64,000 nucleotides of DNA from Enterobacter sp. JUb54 (GTDB lineage Bacteria > Pseudomonadota > Gammaproteobacteria > Enterobacterales > Enterobacteriaceae): the NCBI RefSeq assembly GCF_014298075.1, contig NZ_CP060418.1, forward strand, positions 4,154,001 to 4,218,000, read 5' to 3'. The notes beneath the pieces are model-generated. The model was given only the letters and a program-made list of their open reading frames with translations, had not been told where the DNA came from and made no database searches. Shown piece after piece: positions 29,196-38,332 of this stretch (positions are counted from its first letter, which is position 1; each line of letters opens with the position of its first letter). The translations under genes and the position numbers were made by a program.

Positions 29196-30211
29196 TGAAC
29201 GCACTTAATGCTGCAATGACTGTGATCGGTGCCGGCTCTTACGGCACCGCTCTTGCCATCACCCTGGCAAGAAATGGCCACGATGTCGTACTCTGGGGCC
29301 ATGACCCGAAACATATCGCGACGCTGCAGCACGATCGCTGCAATGCGGCGTTCCTCCCTGACGTTCCGTTCCCTGACACGCTGCATCTTGAAAGCGACCT
29401 TGCTGCCGCACTGGCCGCCAGCCGTGACATTCTGGTGGTGGTGCCGAGCCATGTTTTTGGCCAGGTCCTGCGTCAGATTAAACCGCTGATGCGCCCTGAT
29501 GCGCGCCTGGTCTGGGCGACCAAGGGGCTTGAGGCGGAAACCGGCCGCTTACTGCAGGATGTCGCGCGCGAAGCGCTGGGCGACACTATCCCGCTGGCGG
29601 TCATTTCTGGCCCCACCTTCGCCAAAGAACTGGCGGCGGGGCTGCCGACGGCCATTTCGTTGGCCGCAACGGATCCGCAGTTTGCTGACGATCTGCAACG
29701 CCTGCTGCACTGCGGCAAAAGCTTCCGGGTATATATCAACCCGGACTTTATCGGCGTGCAGCTTGGCGGCGCGGTGAAAAACGTCATCGCTATCGGCGCC
29801 GGGATGTCTGACGGCATCGGCTTTGGCGCCAATGCGCGTACCGCGCTGATTACCCGTGGCCTGGTGGAAATGTCTCGTCTCGGCGCCGCGCTGGGCGCAG
29901 ACCCGGAAACCTTTATGGGCATGGCGGGACTCGGCGATTTAGTGCTGACCTGCACCGATAACCAGTCGCGTAACCGTCGCTTTGGCATGATGCTCGGTCA
30001 GGGCATGGATGTACAAGGCGCACAGGATACGATTGGCCAGGTAGTCGAAGGTTATCGCAATACCAAGGAAGTTCGCGTTCTGGCACAGCGTTTAGGTGTC
30101 GAAATGCCAATAACTGAGCAAATTTATCAGGTATTGTATTGCGGAAAAAATGCGCGCGAGGCAGCATTGAGCTTATTAGGTCGTGCACGCAAGGACGAGC
30201 GTAGCAACTAA
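29195..30211 (+). CDS. gpsA: Glycerol-3-phosphate dehydrogenase [NAD(P)+]
   Basis: Biosynthetic sn-glycerol-3-phosphate dehydrogenase, 338 aa, reducing dihydroxyacetone phosphate for phospholipid synthesis. Rossmann motif [12 protein letters not shown], catalytic-domain Lys in [13 protein letters not shown], and [13 protein letters not shown] are all intact. The start shares one base with the secB stop. A hairpin terminator follows, 80 nt before cysE. Confidence 0.98.
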   Translation: MNALNAAMTVIGAGSYGTALAITLARNGHDVVLWGHDPKHIATLQHDRCNAAFLPDVPFPDTLHLESDLAAALAASRDILVVVPSHVFGQVLRQIKPLMRPDARLVWATKGLEAETGRLLQDVAREALGDTIPLAVISGPTFAKELAAGLPTAISLAATDPQFADDLQRLLHCGKSFRVYINPDFIGVQLGGAVKNVIAIGAGMSDGIGFGANARTALITRGLVEMSRLGAALGADPETFMGMAGLGDLVLTCTDNQSRNRRFGMMLGQGMDVQGAQDTIGQVVEGYRNTKEVRVLAQRLGVEMPITEQIYQVLYCGKNAREAALSLLGRARKDERSN

Positions 30212-30236
30212 CTGCGATGGAACCTGGATCACCTGA

Positions 30237-30277
30237 ATGACCCGGCCAGCAAAGAACTGGCCGGTCATTATTATATC
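30237..30277 (+). terminator. Terminator-like hairpin between gpsA and cysE
   Basis: Stem ATGACCCGGCCAG / CTGGCCGGTCAT with one bulge and a short A-rich loop, followed by TATTATATCG. Probably a partial terminator or attenuator, since cysE begins at 30292. Confidence 0.6.
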
Positions 30278-30291
30278 GTCTGGAGTCAGCA

Positions 30292-31113
30292 ATGCCGTGT
30301 GAAGAACTGGATATCGTCTGGAATAATATTAAAGCCGAAGCTCGGGCTTTAGCTGACTGTGAGCCAATGCTCGCCAGTTTTTACCACGCAACGCTACTCA
30401 AGCACGAAAATCTGGGCAGCGCCCTGAGCTATATGCTGGCCAACAAGCTGGCATCACCGATTATGCCTGCCATCGCCATTCGCGAAGTGGTGGAAGAGGC
30501 CTATGCCGCAGACCCGGAAATGGTTGCCTCCGCCGCCTGTGACATTCAGGCCGTGCGCACCCGAGACCCGGCAGTCGATAAATATTCAACCCCGCTGCTG
30601 TACCTGAAAGGCTTCCACGCGCTGCAGGCTTACCGTATTGGTCACTGGCTGTGGGCGCAGGGGCGTCGCGCGCTGGCGATTTTCCTGCAAAACCAGGTGT
30701 CGGTCTCGTTCCAGGTCGATATCCACCCGGCGGCTAAAATTGGCCGCGGGATCATGCTCGATCACGCCACCGGCATTGTTGTCGGCGAAACGGCGGTGAT
30801 TGAAGACGACGTCTCCATTCTGCAGTCCGTAACCCTGGGCGGTACCGGTAAAACCAGCGGTGACCGTCATCCGAAAATTCGCGAAGGGGTCATGATTGGC
30901 GCCGGGGCGAAGATCCTCGGCAATATCGAAGTCGGGCGCGGCGCGAAAATCGGCGCCGGCTCTGTGGTGCTTCAGCCAGTGCCGCCGCACACCACCGCGG
31001 CGGGCGTGCCGGCGCGTATCGTCGGGAAGCCGGAGAGCGACAAACCGGCGATGGATATGGACCAGCACTTCAACGGGATACACCATACTTTCGAATACGG
31101 TGACGGGATTTGA
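30292..31113 (+). CDS. cysE: Serine O-acetyltransferase CysE
   Basis: First enzyme of cysteine synthesis, 273 aa: L-serine + acetyl-CoA gives O-acetylserine. The helical N-terminal domain is followed by a left-handed beta-helix of hexapeptide repeats (HPAAKIGRGIMLDHATGIVVGE...). The catalytic His158 lies in DHATGIVVGETAVIEDD. The C-terminal tail mediates CysK binding and ends GDGI; the terminal Ile is the residue CysK recognises. GGAG lies upstream of the ATG. Confidence 0.98.
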   Translation: MPCEELDIVWNNIKAEARALADCEPMLASFYHATLLKHENLGSALSYMLANKLASPIMPAIAIREVVEEAYAADPEMVASAACDIQAVRTRDPAVDKYSTPLLYLKGFHALQAYRIGHWLWAQGRRALAIFLQNQVSVSFQVDIHPAAKIGRGIMLDHATGIVVGETAVIEDDVSILQSVTLGGTGKTSGDRHPKIREGVMIGAGAKILGNIEVGRGAKIGAGSVVLQPVPPHTTAAGVPARIVGKPESDKPAMDMDQHFNGIHHTFEYGDGI

Positions 31114-31120
31114 TTGATTT

Positions 31121-31149
31121 CCCGGATAGATGCTGCGCATCTATCCGGG
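31121..31149. repeat. REP-like palindrome after cysE
   Basis: A 13-bp perfect inverted repeat, CCCGGATAGATGC / GCATCTATCCGGG, with a 3-nt loop, 8 bp after the cysE stop. Without a T-run it resembles a REP unit more than an intrinsic terminator. It separates the convergent cysE and trmL. Confidence 0.65.
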
Positions 31150-31175
31150 CGATAAAACCGAGCGCTGTCCGGGAC

Positions 31176-31649
31176 TCAACTACGCAATACTGCGCCAGCA
31201 TATCCCAGCTGGCGCCACGCCTCATATACCACCACCGACACGGCGTTTGACAGATTCATGCTGCGGCTGTCCGGCATCATTGGGATTCGGATTTTCTGCT
31301 CTGCGGGCAGAGCATCAAGAATGCTGGCCGGCAGGCCGCGCGTTTCCGGGCCAAACATCAAAAAATCACCCTCTTGATAGCTGACCGCGCTGTGGGCCGG
31401 CGTACCTTTGGTGGTCAGAGCGAACAGGCGCTGCGGCTTTGCGCTTTCCACAAAGGCGTGATAATCGTGATGACGCTGAACGGCGGTGAACTCATGGTAA
31501 TCCAGCCCGGCGCGGCGTAGGCGCTTATCATCCCAGGTGAATCCCATCGGCTCGATGATATGCAGGCGAAAGCCGGTGTTGGCGCACAGGCGGATAATAT
31601 TGCCGGTATTCGGCGGGATTTCTGGTTCGAATAATACAATGTTCAGCAT
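31176..31649 (-). CDS. trmL: tRNA (cytidine/uridine-2'-O-)-methyltransferase TrmL
   Basis: SPOUT-class methyltransferase, 157 aa, 2'-O-methylating the wobble nucleotide (position 34) of tRNA-Leu isoacceptors. The knot region shows [30 protein letters not shown] and [12 protein letters not shown] start at [17 protein letters not shown] (31649), as in E. coli; the upstream frame extension is GC-rich shadow sequence. It stands alone, converging on cysE. Confidence 0.96.
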   Translation of the reverse strand: MLNIVLFEPEIPPNTGNIIRLCANTGFRLHIIEPMGFTWDDKRLRRAGLDYHEFTAVQRHHDYHAFVESAKPQRLFALTTKGTPAHSAVSYQEGDFLMFGPETRGLPASILDALPAEQKIRIPMMPDSRSMNLSNAVSVVVYEAWRQLGYAGAVLRS

Positions 31650-31702
31650 GCTGCCCTGTCTCATTAGGCTCTTGATCGCGGGGGGCAGAATAGCAGATAT
31701 TT

Positions 31703-31736
31703 GCCCGGCGCTCACCCCTGCGGGCGCGCGCCGGGC
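31703..31736. repeat. GC-rich stem-loop after lldD
   Basis: CCCGGCGC / GCGCCGGG arms surround a 16-nt loop that itself can pair. It lies 8 nt beyond the lldD stop and has no T-run, so it is probably a REP-type mRNA-end stabiliser. Confidence 0.5.
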
Positions 31737-31743
31737 GGGCAGA

Positions 31744-32928
31744 TTACGCCGCGTTACCCTGCTTGAGGGCCGCGAAGGTCTGGAGCGCGTCGGCGCTCTG
31801 CACCAGCGAATCACGGCTGATTTCGCCGATGCTCTTCGCCCCGGTCAGGGTCATCGCCACCTTCATCTCTTTCTCAATCAGGTTCAGCAGGTTAGCGACC
31901 CCTTGCTTACCGTGGGTGGCCAGGGCGTACAGATAGGCGCGACCCAACAGTACGCTATCGGCACCCAGCGCAATCATCCGCACCACATCAAGGCCGTTGC
32001 GGATACCGCTATCGGCAAGGATCGTGATGTCGCCTTTCACCGCATCGGCGATAGCCGGCAGGGCACGGGCGGAGGAGAGGACGCCGTCGAGCTGGCGGCC
32101 GCCGTGGTTGGAGACCACAATCCCGTCGGCGCCAAAGCGCACCGCATCGCGCGCATCTTCCGGGTCGAGGATCCCTTTGATCACCATCGGGCCATCCCAG
32201 AACTCGCGGATCCACTCAAGGTCCTTCCACGAAATCGACGGATCGAAGTTATTCGCCAGCCAGCCAATATAGTCCTCAAGACCGGTCGGTTTGCCCAGAT
32301 AGGTCGAGATATTACCGAGGTCGTGCGGGCGACCGTTTAAGCCGACGTCCCATGCCCACTGCGGATGGGTCATCGCCTGCCAGTAGCGGCGCATAGCGGC
32401 ATTCGGGCCGCTCATGCCGGAATGGGCATCACGATAGCGTGCGCCAGGCGTCGGCATATCCACGGTAAACACCAGGGTTGAACATCCTGCGGCTTTGGCA
32501 CGCTCCAGCGCGTTGCGCATAAAGCCACGGTCGCGCAGTACGTACAGCTGGAACCACATCGGGCGCTTGATGGTCGGCGCAACCTCTTCGATCGGGCAGA
32601 CCGAAACGGTGGAGAGGGTAAACGGAATGCCTTTATCGTCCGCCGCCCCTGCCGCCTGCACTTCACCGCGACGCGCGTACATGCCGCACAGCCCAACCGG
32701 CGCCAGCGCAACCGGCATGGAGAGGGTCTCTTTGAACAGCGAGGTCTCCAGGCTCAGATCCGACATGTTCTTCAGTATCCGCTGGCGTAACGCCACGTCG
32801 GAGAGGTCTTCAACGTTGCGGCGCAGCGTGTGTTCGGCATAGGCACCGCCGTCAATGTAATGGAACAGAAACGGCGGCAGGATCCGCTGGGCGGCGGCGC
32901 GATAGTCGCTGGCGGCTGAAATAATCAT
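31744..32928 (-). CDS. lldD: L-lactate dehydrogenase (FMN, quinone-linked) LldD
   Basis: Membrane-associated FMN enzyme of the alpha-hydroxyacid oxidase family, 394 aa, oxidising L-lactate to pyruvate into the quinone pool. Conserved: [11 protein letters not shown], the FMN site [14 protein letters not shown], and the catalytic His in [13 protein letters not shown]. The ATG at 32928 ([10 protein letters not shown]) overlaps the lldR TGA. The preceding GTG could add one residue but is not needed. Third gene of lldPRD. Confidence 0.97.
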   Translation of the reverse strand: MIISAASDYRAAAQRILPPFLFHYIDGGAYAEHTLRRNVEDLSDVALRQRILKNMSDLSLETSLFKETLSMPVALAPVGLCGMYARRGEVQAAGAADDKGIPFTLSTVSVCPIEEVAPTIKRPMWFQLYVLRDRGFMRNALERAKAAGCSTLVFTVDMPTPGARYRDAHSGMSGPNAAMRRYWQAMTHPQWAWDVGLNGRPHDLGNISTYLGKPTGLEDYIGWLANNFDPSISWKDLEWIREFWDGPMVIKGILDPEDARDAVRFGADGIVVSNHGGRQLDGVLSSARALPAIADAVKGDITILADSGIRNGLDVVRMIALGADSVLLGRAYLYALATHGKQGVANLLNLIEKEMKVAMTLTGAKSIGEISRDSLVQSADALQTFAALKQGNAA

Positions 32929-33701
32929 CACGGGTTCTCCCTGGCATTTTCATTATGGTCACCGGGCAGGCGGGTAATTCGCGCCTGGCGGGCCTGGTCT
33001 TCATCAAAGTGTTTAATCGTGGCGTGGACAAAGCCGAGATGCGCCATCATCGCCTGCCGTGCGCCTTCGGCGTCACCGGCGAAAATGGCCTCCATCACGG
33101 CCTGGTGCTGCTCGGTGAGGCGGGCGAATACCGGCGGGACGAGGTACATCCGCTGGCGGCTTTGCTTGACCGAGGATTGTAAGAGGTCGAAAAAGCCGCG
33201 CATGGTTTGCAGCAGCACAACGTTATGTGAGGCTTCGGCAATCGCCAGGTGGAAGCGGACGTCGGCCTGCGAGGCGAGGTCCGGGTCTTCGCTCTGGGTG
33301 GCTTCAAAGCACAGGCGAATACGCTCTTTTTCGGCATCGGTCGCCCGCAGCGCCGCATGCCAGGCGGTGCTGGCTTCGATGGCGTGGCGGGCTTCCAGAA
33401 TATCAAAGCTGTAATCGGGATCGTCGGCGAGCAAGGTTTTCAGTGGCTGGACGATGTTCTGTTCCGACCACGCCTCATGCTGCCAGCGCAGGAAGGTCCC
33501 GCCGCCGCGGCGGCTGACAAGCAGACCTTCATTGACCAGCATCGCCAGTGCTTCACGCAGTGAGTTACGTGAAACGCCAAGCTGTGCGGCCAGCTGGCGC
33601 TCGGCGGGCAATCGCATGCCCGCCTCCAGATGTTGTTCTTCAATCAGCGCTCGCACACGACGAGCCACATCGTCTGCAAGGCGCCGGGGCATCACTATCA
33701 T
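32928..33701 (-). CDS. lldR: L-lactate-responsive regulator LldR
   Basis: GntR/FadR-family regulator, 257 aa, controlling lldPRD in response to L-lactate. The winged HTH at the N-terminus reads [20 protein letters not shown]; the C-terminal FCD effector domain includes [12 protein letters not shown] and [17 protein letters not shown]. The start overlaps the lldP stop by 4 nt (ATGA) and the stop overlaps lldD. Likely operators are at 35425 and 35550. Confidence 0.96.
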   Translation of the reverse strand: MIVMPRRLADDVARRVRALIEEQHLEAGMRLPAERQLAAQLGVSRNSLREALAMLVNEGLLVSRRGGGTFLRWQHEAWSEQNIVQPLKTLLADDPDYSFDILEARHAIEASTAWHAALRATDAEKERIRLCFEATQSEDPDLASQADVRFHLAIAEASHNVVLLQTMRGFFDLLQSSVKQSRQRMYLVPPVFARLTEQHQAVMEAIFAGDAEGARQAMMAHLGFVHATIKHFDEDQARQARITRLPGDHNENARENP

Positions 33702-35353
33702 GGGATCATCCAGGTTAATACATAGGCCTGCAACGTGGTGATGACGCCAACCATGCAGGTAAAGATCAGGCTGTGTTTCACCGTGAAGCGGAACAGATCC
33801 GACTCTTTACCCACCAGGCCGACCGCCGCACAGGCGATGGCGATGGACTGCGGTGAAATCATCTTGCCGGTGACGCCGCCGGTGGTGTTAGCCGCGACCA
33901 GCAGGATATCGGAGACGCCGATTTGCTGGGCTGCGGTGGCCTGCAGCGCGGCGAACAGGGCGTTAGATGAGGTATCCGAACCGGTCAGGAATACCCCCAG
34001 CCAGCCGAGGAACGGCGAGAAGAAGGTAAACGCGTGTCCGGTATGCGCCAGGGCCAGCGCCAGCGTCGAAGAGAGCCCGGAATAGTTAGAGATAAAGGCG
34101 AACGCCAGCACCATACCGATGGAGTAAATCGGCAGCGCCAGCTCTTTCAGCGTGCTGCCAAAGGTGACCAGCGCATCTTTTGGCTTCATGCGCAGCCAGA
34201 CGATAGAAAGCAGCGCTGCGAACAGGATGGCGGTGCCGGTGGCGGACAGCCAGTCGAACTTATACACCGCGGCGTAAGGGGTCGCTGCGCTGACTACCGG
34301 CGGCATGCGGGCGACCATCTTATCGAGGAACGGCACGGAGATATTGATGACGAAGTCATACATCGCACCGCCGGGGGCGAACAGGGCTTTAAACGGCGGG
34401 ATGCTCCATAAGGTCACGGTGGCGGTCAGGAACAGGAAGGGCGACCAGGCGCGAACCACCTGTCCGGCGCTGTAGTGGGTGCGGGCCAGCGTTTGATCGA
34501 CCTGTGCCGCGCCCATATCGCCGAAGCGGAAAATGCGCACCGGCTGCCAGCGTTTGAGGAACAGGGTCAGACAGACCAGCGACACCAGCGAGGAGATGAT
34601 ATCCGGCAGTTCCGGCCCGAGGAAGTTGGAGCTGAGATACTGGGCAATAGCGAAAGAGCCACCGGCGACCATCACGGCCGGCCAGGTCTCTTTGATGCCG
34701 CGCCAGCCATCCATAATCGCCATAATCCAGAACAGCACGATAATGGTCAGGAACGGCAGCTGGCGACCCACCATCTGGCCGATGGCGAAGCTATCAATCC
34801 CGGTCACCTGACCGGCAACCAGAATCGGGATCCCCATCGCTCCGAAGGCGACCGGCGCGGTGTTGACGATCAGGCACAGCCCGGCGGCATACAGCGGGTT
34901 AAAGCCCAGGCCAACCAGCAGCGCGGCGGTAATTGCCACCGGGGCGCCAAAGCCCGCGGCCCCTTCCAGGAATGCCCCGAAGGAGAAGCCGACAATCAAC
35001 ATCTGCAGACGTTGGTCAGGGGTAATCGAGAGAATCGATGAGCGAATAATGTCGAACTGCCCGGTTTTGACCGAGATCTTATAGACGAACACCGCGGCGA
35101 TAATAATCCACGCGATAGGCCACAGGCCGTAAAAGAAGCCGTAAACCACGGACGTCAGCGCGCGGTCGACCGGCATTTTATAGAACAGCAGCGCGACCGA
35201 CAGCGCAATGGCGACGGTCCAGGTTGCCGCGACGTACCCTTTGAGTTTGAGCTTAATCAGGGCAAAAAAGAAAAACAGAATCGGTAGCGATGCGATAAGA
35301 CTCGAGATCCAGATATTGCCGGCCGGATCGTAGTTTTGTTGCCAGAGGTTCAT
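33698..35353 (-). CDS. lldP: L-lactate permease LldP
   Basis: Lactate:H+ symporter of the LctP family, 551 aa, the same length as E. coli, with about 13-14 membrane segments. Conserved stretches are [20 protein letters not shown] and [21 protein letters not shown] start at [10 protein letters not shown] (35353), four codons inside the longest frame. First gene of lldPRD; the leader contains two LldR-type operators and a putative ArcA site. Confidence 0.97.
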   Translation of the reverse strand: MNLWQQNYDPAGNIWISSLIASLPILFFFFALIKLKLKGYVAATWTVAIALSVALLFYKMPVDRALTSVVYGFFYGLWPIAWIIIAAVFVYKISVKTGQFDIIRSSILSITPDQRLQMLIVGFSFGAFLEGAAGFGAPVAITAALLVGLGFNPLYAAGLCLIVNTAPVAFGAMGIPILVAGQVTGIDSFAIGQMVGRQLPFLTIIVLFWIMAIMDGWRGIKETWPAVMVAGGSFAIAQYLSSNFLGPELPDIISSLVSLVCLTLFLKRWQPVRIFRFGDMGAAQVDQTLARTHYSAGQVVRAWSPFLFLTATVTLWSIPPFKALFAPGGAMYDFVINISVPFLDKMVARMPPVVSAATPYAAVYKFDWLSATGTAILFAALLSIVWLRMKPKDALVTFGSTLKELALPIYSIGMVLAFAFISNYSGLSSTLALALAHTGHAFTFFSPFLGWLGVFLTGSDTSSNALFAALQATAAQQIGVSDILLVAANTTGGVTGKMISPQSIAIACAAVGLVGKESDLFRFTVKHSLIFTCMVGVITTLQAYVLTWMIP

Positions 35354-35424
35354 GCAGGTCTCCATCGGGCCATCATAATGTGGTGCTGAGTCTGCGCTCC
35401 TTGCAGGTCACATTATTTGTAAAA

Positions 35425-35437
35425 TTGGCCCAGCCAA
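35425..35437 (-). promoter_or_regulatory. LldR operator, proximal (O2-like)
   Basis: TTGGCCCAGCCAA, an inverted repeat TTGG-N5-CCAA, about 70 nt upstream of lldP. The arms and spacing are identical to the site at 35550. Distance between centres is 125 bp, close to what I recall for E. coli O1 and O2. Confidence 0.7.
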
Positions 35438-35467
35438 ATTCAGTTGTAGGATTAACGACAACGAATG

Positions 35468-35483
35468 GTTAACCAAATGTTAT
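35468..35483. promoter_or_regulatory. Putative ArcA box
   Basis: Direct repeats GTTAA and GTTAT spaced 11 bp start-to-start, between the two LldR operators. This fits the ArcA repeat pattern, and lld operons of enterobacteria are known to be repressed by ArcA without oxygen. Confidence 0.45.
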
Positions 35484-35549
35484 TACCAGGCAATATATCT
35501 GTGACCAAAAATGATGGATATGTGAACTGCTGGACGGTTTAAGAAATAA

Positions 35550-35562
35550 TTGGTAGGGCCAA
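35550..35562 (-). promoter_or_regulatory. LldR operator, distal (O1-like)
   Basis: TTGGTAGGGCCAA (TTGG-N5-CCAA), about 200 nt upstream of lldP. Together with 35425-35437 it brackets the likely lldP promoter, allowing looping by LldR. Confidence 0.7.
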
Positions 35563-35586
35563 TAATGCGGGGGAGGAATCAGGTCG

Positions 35587-35612
35587 CCCCGGCAAGCGTA
35601 GCGCCACCGGGG
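35587..35612. repeat. REP-like unit between yibL and lldP
   Basis: CCCCGG / CCGGGG arms with an internal AGCGTAGCGCCA, the same body as the units at 46747 and 46798. It is a single copy in the 279-nt gap, just after the yibL stop. Confidence 0.6.
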
Positions 35613-35632
35613 GAATGCTCAGGAGCTAAAGA

Positions 35633-35995
35633 TCAGAACGCGGTTTTTGAAAAGCCGGTCATCTCTTTGAGGCCCATTTCGCGGCCGAGCGCGGTCATCG
35701 GATGGACAATCACCAGCCCGCGCACGCTTTTCTTCAGCTTGCCCATATCGGCCTGCTCTTTTTTGGTGATCGCGCGGCGATGCGGCAGCTTCATCAACTG
35801 TTGCGCTTCTTTGCTCAGTTTCTGGCCCTGCACGTCGCGCAGGCGAACGAGCTCAGCTTCGATGGTGGTTTTTTCTTTTTCCAGTTCGGCGTACTTGTCC
35901 GCCGCTTCAACCAGAGACAGGTCCGCCTGCTGGTGGCGGATGGCGTCGAGACGGTCGCTCAAACGCTTAATTTCATTCTTTTCGACTTCTTTCAT
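35633..35995 (-). CDS. yibL: YibL, ribosome-associated protein
   Basis: 120-aa basic, largely helical protein, closely matching E. coli YibL ([20 protein letters not shown] at the N-terminus, [10 protein letters not shown] at the C-terminus). Residues 1-65 are rich in charged heptads typical of a coiled coil. It has been reported associated with ribosomes; the molecular role is not defined. Divergent from yibT across a 277-nt AT-rich gap. Confidence 0.92.
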   Translation of the reverse strand: MKEVEKNEIKRLSDRLDAIRHQQADLSLVEAADKYAELEKEKTTIEAELVRLRDVQGQKLSKEAQQLMKLPHRRAITKKEQADMGKLKKSVRGLVIVHPMTALGREMGLKEMTGFSKTAF

Positions 35996-36252
35996 GGTGA
36001 CTTAATCTATTAATAAAGGGATTTCGACGTCATATAGTATGGGCTGTGACGGGTATTGTGGGTAGTTATTTATCAAAAATGCGGCGTTTTTTCCGCGCGA
36101 GCATCAGAAGTGATGAATCTTAATTATTTGAATATAAATAATATTATGACTAATGTTCGCCTGAATTTCATCTCTGTGAAGTTCGTCGGTAATACCGCAC
36201 GTTTTCCTCAAACAACCCCCTGCTTTTATCCGATCCTTTATAAGATTTATCC
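35996..36252. other. AT-rich intergenic region yibL-yibT
   Basis: No supported gene. AT content is higher than in the neighbours, with runs such as AATTATTTGAATATAAATAA that probably hold the divergent promoters. A weak GCGG/CCGC hairpin at 36081-36096 is the only structure noted. Confidence 0.5.
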
Positions 36253-36273
36253 ATGAAAAAGAGGAGGGCATGA
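36253..36273 (+). other. Possible leader mini-ORF before yibT
   Basis: ATG AAA AAG AGG AGG GCA TGA encodes MKKRRA. The tandem rare AGG-AGG arginine codons are also the Shine-Dalgarno sequence of yibT, and the TGA shares one base with the yibT ATG. It may be chance, because any AGGAGG in this frame reads as Arg-Arg. Confidence 0.3.
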
Positions 36274-36497
36274 TGACAAAAATCGGTGACGGCGTACCGC
36301 GTATTATCGACAAGACGGTTGATTTTATGGCTTCAAGCCAGGCATTTATGGAGTATCTGAAAAAATCCCCGCGCATACAGCGCGTGCCGCGCGATATTCC
36401 GCAGAATAAAGAGGCGCTGTATCTGAGTCGTCTGGAGTACTACCGGCAGCTTTACCGGCCTGTTGATGAACAGGTAGAGTCCGGATCAGAGCGTTGA
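36273..36497 (+). CDS. yibT: Uncharacterised protein YibT
   Basis: 74-aa cytoplasmic protein of unknown function, homologous to E. coli YibT: the block [15 protein letters not shown] and [13 protein letters not shown] match well. I choose the second of two adjacent ATGs (36273) because it aligns with the E. coli start (MGKLGEN...) and sits 6 nt from AGGAGG. The 3' end overlaps the convergent mtlR gene by 12 nt. Confidence 0.85.
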   Translation: MTKIGDGVPRIIDKTVDFMASSQAFMEYLKKSPRIQRVPRDIPQNKEALYLSRLEYYRQLYRPVDEQVESGSER

Positions 36498-37085
36498 TTT
36501 CTGGAAGGCTTTTTTTAAGCTGATTCGGGAAATCAGCTCAGTCAGAGACAGCATCATCGTTGAACGCACAACCTGCTGGTAGCGCAGTTTCTGCATTGCC
36601 AGCAGTTCATCGTCGCTGTCATCGAACAGCGGCAACGGCGGCAGGGCGGCGACGCAATGCAGCTCGCCAAACGGCCCAAGAATCTCATCATCGGTAAAAC
36701 TGTAGTCATTACCGTCGTGATTGAGCTCTTCCCGCAGGGCCATCAGCAGCTCGGCGTCTTCGTATTCGGCGCGACTTATCACCCCAAGGCCGTAAATCAG
36801 CTTCAGGCGTACAGAAAGGTCGCCCAGCGGCCCGTCACCATCCAGCAACGGTTCCACTGCGTATTTCACCGCGTAATCGTCTTTGCGGAAGACCTGAAGC
36901 ACCAGGATATTGACCGCTTCCGTGAGTAGTTCGACGGCCGCAATCAGGAAGCTTCGTACGGTTTTGCCAGCATTCAGACGCTCAAGCACGCGGTTTTCAA
37001 ATGCCTGTGTTTCTTCCATTATTGCCTGCATATCTGACAGGGGTGGTAATGGGCGCGGTTCATACCGCGCCAGATCTTGCATCAT
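36486..37085 (-). CDS. mtlR: Mannitol operon regulator MtlR
   Basis: 199-aa MtlR-family protein that represses mannitol operon expression in E. coli. There is no classical HTH; it is helical, with [19 protein letters not shown] and [21 protein letters not shown]. It starts inside the mtlD stop (ATGA overlap). A second in-frame ATG follows at once, so the exact first residue is uncertain by one. Third gene of mtlADR, converging on yibT with a 12-nt overlap. Confidence 0.95.
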   Translation of the reverse strand: MMQDLARYEPRPLPPLSDMQAIMEETQAFENRVLERLNAGKTVRSFLIAAVELLTEAVNILVLQVFRKDDYAVKYAVEPLLDGDGPLGDLSVRLKLIYGLGVISRAEYEDAELLMALREELNHDGNDYSFTDDEILGPFGELHCVAALPPLPLFDDSDDELLAMQKLRYQQVVRSTMMLSLTELISRISLKKAFQKSTL

Positions 37086-38230
37086 TTGGTCGCGTTATAG
37101 TCGAGAACGGCCTCCGCTACCACGGCGCTTGCTGCATCGAGGCCAGAAATTTCTGCCAGTGCGGCCTGTGGGCCTTTCTCGTCAATCAACGCAGCCAGTT
37201 CCTGCGCCTGCGGATCGTCTTCGCTACGGAAGTGCATCGCGGCAGCGATCCCTTTCACCAGATTAACGTGCGGCAGTGCATACTCCAGCGTGCCCAGCAG
37301 CGGTTTGATCAGACGATCGCCGGCGCTCAGTTTACGCAGCGGCTGACGACCTACGCGCTCCACGTCATCTTTCAGGTACGGGTTCTCGAAACGGCCGAGG
37401 ATTTTCTGGATGTAGGCAGCGTGCTTCTGTGCATCAAAGCCGTAGCGTTTGATCAGCACCGCACCGCTCTCCTCCATGGCCCCTTTGACCACCGCGCGAA
37501 TGCGCTCATCGAGAATCGCGTCGCGGATTGTCTGGTGACCGGCCAGTTTTCCAAGGTAGGCGGTTATAGCATGTCCGGTGTTTAAGGTGAATAGCTTACG
37601 CTCGACAAATGCCATCAGGTTGTCGGTTAATTCCATTCCTGGGATCTCGGGCAGCGCACCTTTAAACTGGGTTTTATCGACGATCCACTCGCTGAAGGTT
37701 TCCACCGTCACTTCCAGCGGATCGTGAGTTGCGGAGGCGGACGGCGGCACAATCCGGTCAACGGCGGAATCGACAAACCCGACGTTGGCCTCAACCCAGG
37801 CTTTGTCTTCTTCTGCCAGGGCCTTAAACACGTGGCCTTTGAGCTGCGTGGTGCCGCGCACCATGTTCTCACAGGCGATGATGTTCAGCGGGGTGGCGAT
37901 CCCCTGAGCATTACGTTGCGCCAGCCCTTTCGCGATAGCCGGTGCGATGCGTTCCAGAACCACCGGGCCGACGGCGGTGGTGATCAGGTCGACGTGGGCA
38001 ATCAGGTCAACCACCTCGTCGCCGATGCTGCTGACAGCATTGACGCCGGAAACGGTATCCACCTGCTCGTTCTCGCCGACAACATGGACCTGATAGCTAT
38101 GACGGGCATTCAGGGCATCCAGGACGACCTGATTCACATCGGCGAATGTTAATGCGAGTCCCGCATCAGCCAGCAGTTTGCCGATGAAGCCACGTCCGAT
38201 ATTACCTGCGCCAAAATGTAATGCATTCAT
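37082..38230 (-). CDS. mtlD: Mannitol-1-phosphate 5-dehydrogenase
   Basis: NAD-dependent polyol dehydrogenase, 382 aa, the same length as E. coli, converting mannitol-1-phosphate to fructose-6-phosphate. Rossmann motif [13 protein letters not shown], and [18 protein letters not shown] in the catalytic domain. I start at MNALHFGAG (38230) by comparison with E. coli MKALHFGAG. It follows mtlA across a 102-nt spacer that contains a long hairpin. Confidence 0.97.
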   Translation of the reverse strand: MNALHFGAGNIGRGFIGKLLADAGLALTFADVNQVVLDALNARHSYQVHVVGENEQVDTVSGVNAVSSIGDEVVDLIAHVDLITTAVGPVVLERIAPAIAKGLAQRNAQGIATPLNIIACENMVRGTTQLKGHVFKALAEEDKAWVEANVGFVDSAVDRIVPPSASATHDPLEVTVETFSEWIVDKTQFKGALPEIPGMELTDNLMAFVERKLFTLNTGHAITAYLGKLAGHQTIRDAILDERIRAVVKGAMEESGAVLIKRYGFDAQKHAAYIQKILGRFENPYLKDDVERVGRQPLRKLSAGDRLIKPLLGTLEYALPHVNLVKGIAAAMHFRSEDDPQAQELAALIDEKGPQAALAEISGLDAASAVVAEAVLDYNATK

Positions 38231-38259
38231 AGTATTAACCTTCATTAATGTTTTTACCT

Positions 38260-38301
38260 GAGAGGGTTCGGGTGAGGCTTGTCCCTCACCGGAACCCTCT
38301 C
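38260..38301. other. 18-bp hairpin between mtlA and mtlD
   Basis: Arms 38260-38277 and 38284-38301 (GAGAGGGTTCGGGTGAGG with its near-complement) pair over 18 positions with one mismatch and a 6-nt loop. No T-run follows. It probably sets the ratio of MtlA to MtlD by stabilising or attenuating the message. Confidence 0.6.
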
Positions 38302-38332
38302 TCCCGTTCAGGAAGAGAGGGCCTGGGTTAAA

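Noticed and set aside
31655-31669. CCTGTCTCATTAGGC in the trmL leader, similar to the 23715 repeat end
   Set aside because: Only 15 bp, with two mismatches and no partner end; too short to call as a copy.
32955-33563. Long plus-strand ORFs across lldR
   Set aside because: High-GC antisense shadows of a well-supported gene; the same holds for similar frames over waa, mtlA, selB and lyxK.
36081-36096. GCGG/CCGC hairpin followed by T residues on the minus strand, a possible sRNA end
   Set aside because: Only a 4-bp stem, and no promoter recognised upstream on that strand.
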